A DNA stretch of 6,916 bases from Bacteroidales bacterium UBA3623 (GTDB taxonomy: Bacteria; Bacteroidota; Bacteroidia; Bacteroidales; UBA932). Shown here piece by piece: positions 6,507 to 6,916 of this stretch. Each line of letters opens with the position of its first letter. Within the stretch, counting starts at the first letter, position 1. The stretch spans positions 29,129 to 36,044 of the forward strand of contig DFLI01000091.1 of NCBI GenBank assembly GCA_002373715.1, given 5' to 3'. The notes under the pieces are model-generated. The model was not told where the DNA came from. It saw nothing but the letters and a program-made list of their open reading frames with translations, and searched no databases. A program made the translations under genes and the position numbers.

Positions 6507-6916
6507 CTATTTTTCTCCTACGTACATTCGGCAAAGGCCGAAGGAGAAGGGACGCTGGCGGACGTTTTGGAAACCGGCTTCCTGCATCATGGCCAGAAAG
6601 GCCGAAGGGGCCGGGAAAGCGTGGACGGAGGCCGGAAGGTATTTGTAGGCCGCCTTGTCTCCGGAAATGAGGCCGCCGATCCAGGGCAGCACGTGCAGGA
6701 AATAGAGGTCGTAGAACCAGCGGATGATCCGGTTCTGAGGCAGGGACAGTTCCAGGATAACGGCCTTGCCTCCGGGCTTGAGAACGCGATGGAATTCTTT
6801 GAGACCCAGCTCCTTGTGCTCGAAGTTGCGGATGCCGAAAGCGCAGGTTACGCGGTGGAAGGAGGCGTCTTCGAAGGGAAGATTTTCGCCATCGGCCACC
6901 TGCAGACTCACGCGGT
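6507..6916 (-). CDS. ubiE: Demethylmenaquinone methyltransferase UbiE/MenG, C-terminal part (5' end outside window)
   Basis: This S-adenosylmethionine-dependent C-methyltransferase carries out the last step of menaquinone synthesis, methylating demethylmenaquinone at the cytoplasmic face of the membrane. Bacteroidota make menaquinone rather than ubiquinone, so the MenG role is the relevant one. About 136 residues are visible of a protein usually near 240; the first 100 or so, including the main SAM-binding glycine motif, lie beyond the right edge. The frame is open to the edge (the codon before the GTG at 6909-6911 is CGC, Arg), so that GTG is internal. Visible family signatures are ADGENLPFEDASF, CAFGIRNF, RVLKPGGKAVILELS and the UbiE-specific YLPASVHAFP block. 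The protein ends in ...MYVGEK with a TAG stop, and a strong terminator follows eight bases later. The intact frame and motifs leave little doubt about identity. Confidence 0.95.
   Translation of the reverse strand, partial: RVSLQVADGENLPFEDASFHRVTCAFGIRNFEHKELGLKEFHRVLKPGGKAVILELSLPQNRIIRWFYDLYFLHVLPWIGGLISGDKAAYKYLPASVHAFPAPSAFLAMMQEAGFQNVRQRPFSFGLCRMYVGEK

Noticed and set aside
6507..6911. Complete 134-residue protein starting at the GTG (6909-6911).
   Set aside because: The frame is open to the window edge, and the visible part begins in the middle of the UbiE/MenG methyltransferase fold, so this is a 3' fragment of a longer gene.

Overview
The window looks like a piece of an ordinary Bacteroidota chromosome, most likely from the Bacteroidales. 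Four things support this. The 1049-residue membrane protein belongs to the DUF2723 family, which is abundant in Bacteroidota. The secreted zinc protease has the DUF5118/DUF5117/DUF4953 layout typical of that phylum. The start codons are preceded by A/T-rich stretches with no Shine-Dalgarno sequence. One intergenic region carries a match to the Bacteroidota promoter consensus (TAnnTTTG with an upstream TTG). The DNA is fairly GC-rich by eye and its codons favour G or C in third position, so a higher-GC Bacteroidales lineage is plausible. I cannot name a genus.

Layout from left to right: (1) the 3' part of pgk (phosphoglycerate kinase) on the + strand, ending at 692; (2) a 117-base gap between convergent genes, holding a hairpin plus T-tract terminator for pgk, a second strong 12-bp hairpin and a 10-bp inverted repeat around that second hairpin; (3) an 818-residue exported zinc metalloprotease on the - strand (810-3266); (4) an 18-base gap; (5) a DUF2723 membrane protein on the - strand (3285-6434), probably a GT-C-type glycosyltransferase; (6) a 72-base gap packing a terminator, a promoter and a 16-bp dyad; (7) the 3' part of ubiE/menG on the - strand (6507 to the right edge).

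Transcription on the - strand probably runs as follows. ubiE/menG stops at the hairpin at 6478-6498. A new promoter at about 6459-6489 then drives a two-gene unit, the DUF2723 protein followed by the metalloprotease. That unit ends in the convergent gap before pgk. Both of its products act in or beyond the inner membrane. pgk serves glycolysis and gluconeogenesis, and ubiE/menG makes menaquinone; these are core metabolic genes that appear to be neighbours only by position.

I found no mobile element, CRISPR array, tRNA, rRNA or obviously new multi-gene system. The points most worth a second look are the overlapping terminator, promoter and dyad in front of the DUF2723 gene, the nested inverted repeats between the convergent genes, and the pairing of a putative protein glycosyltransferase with a secreted protease.
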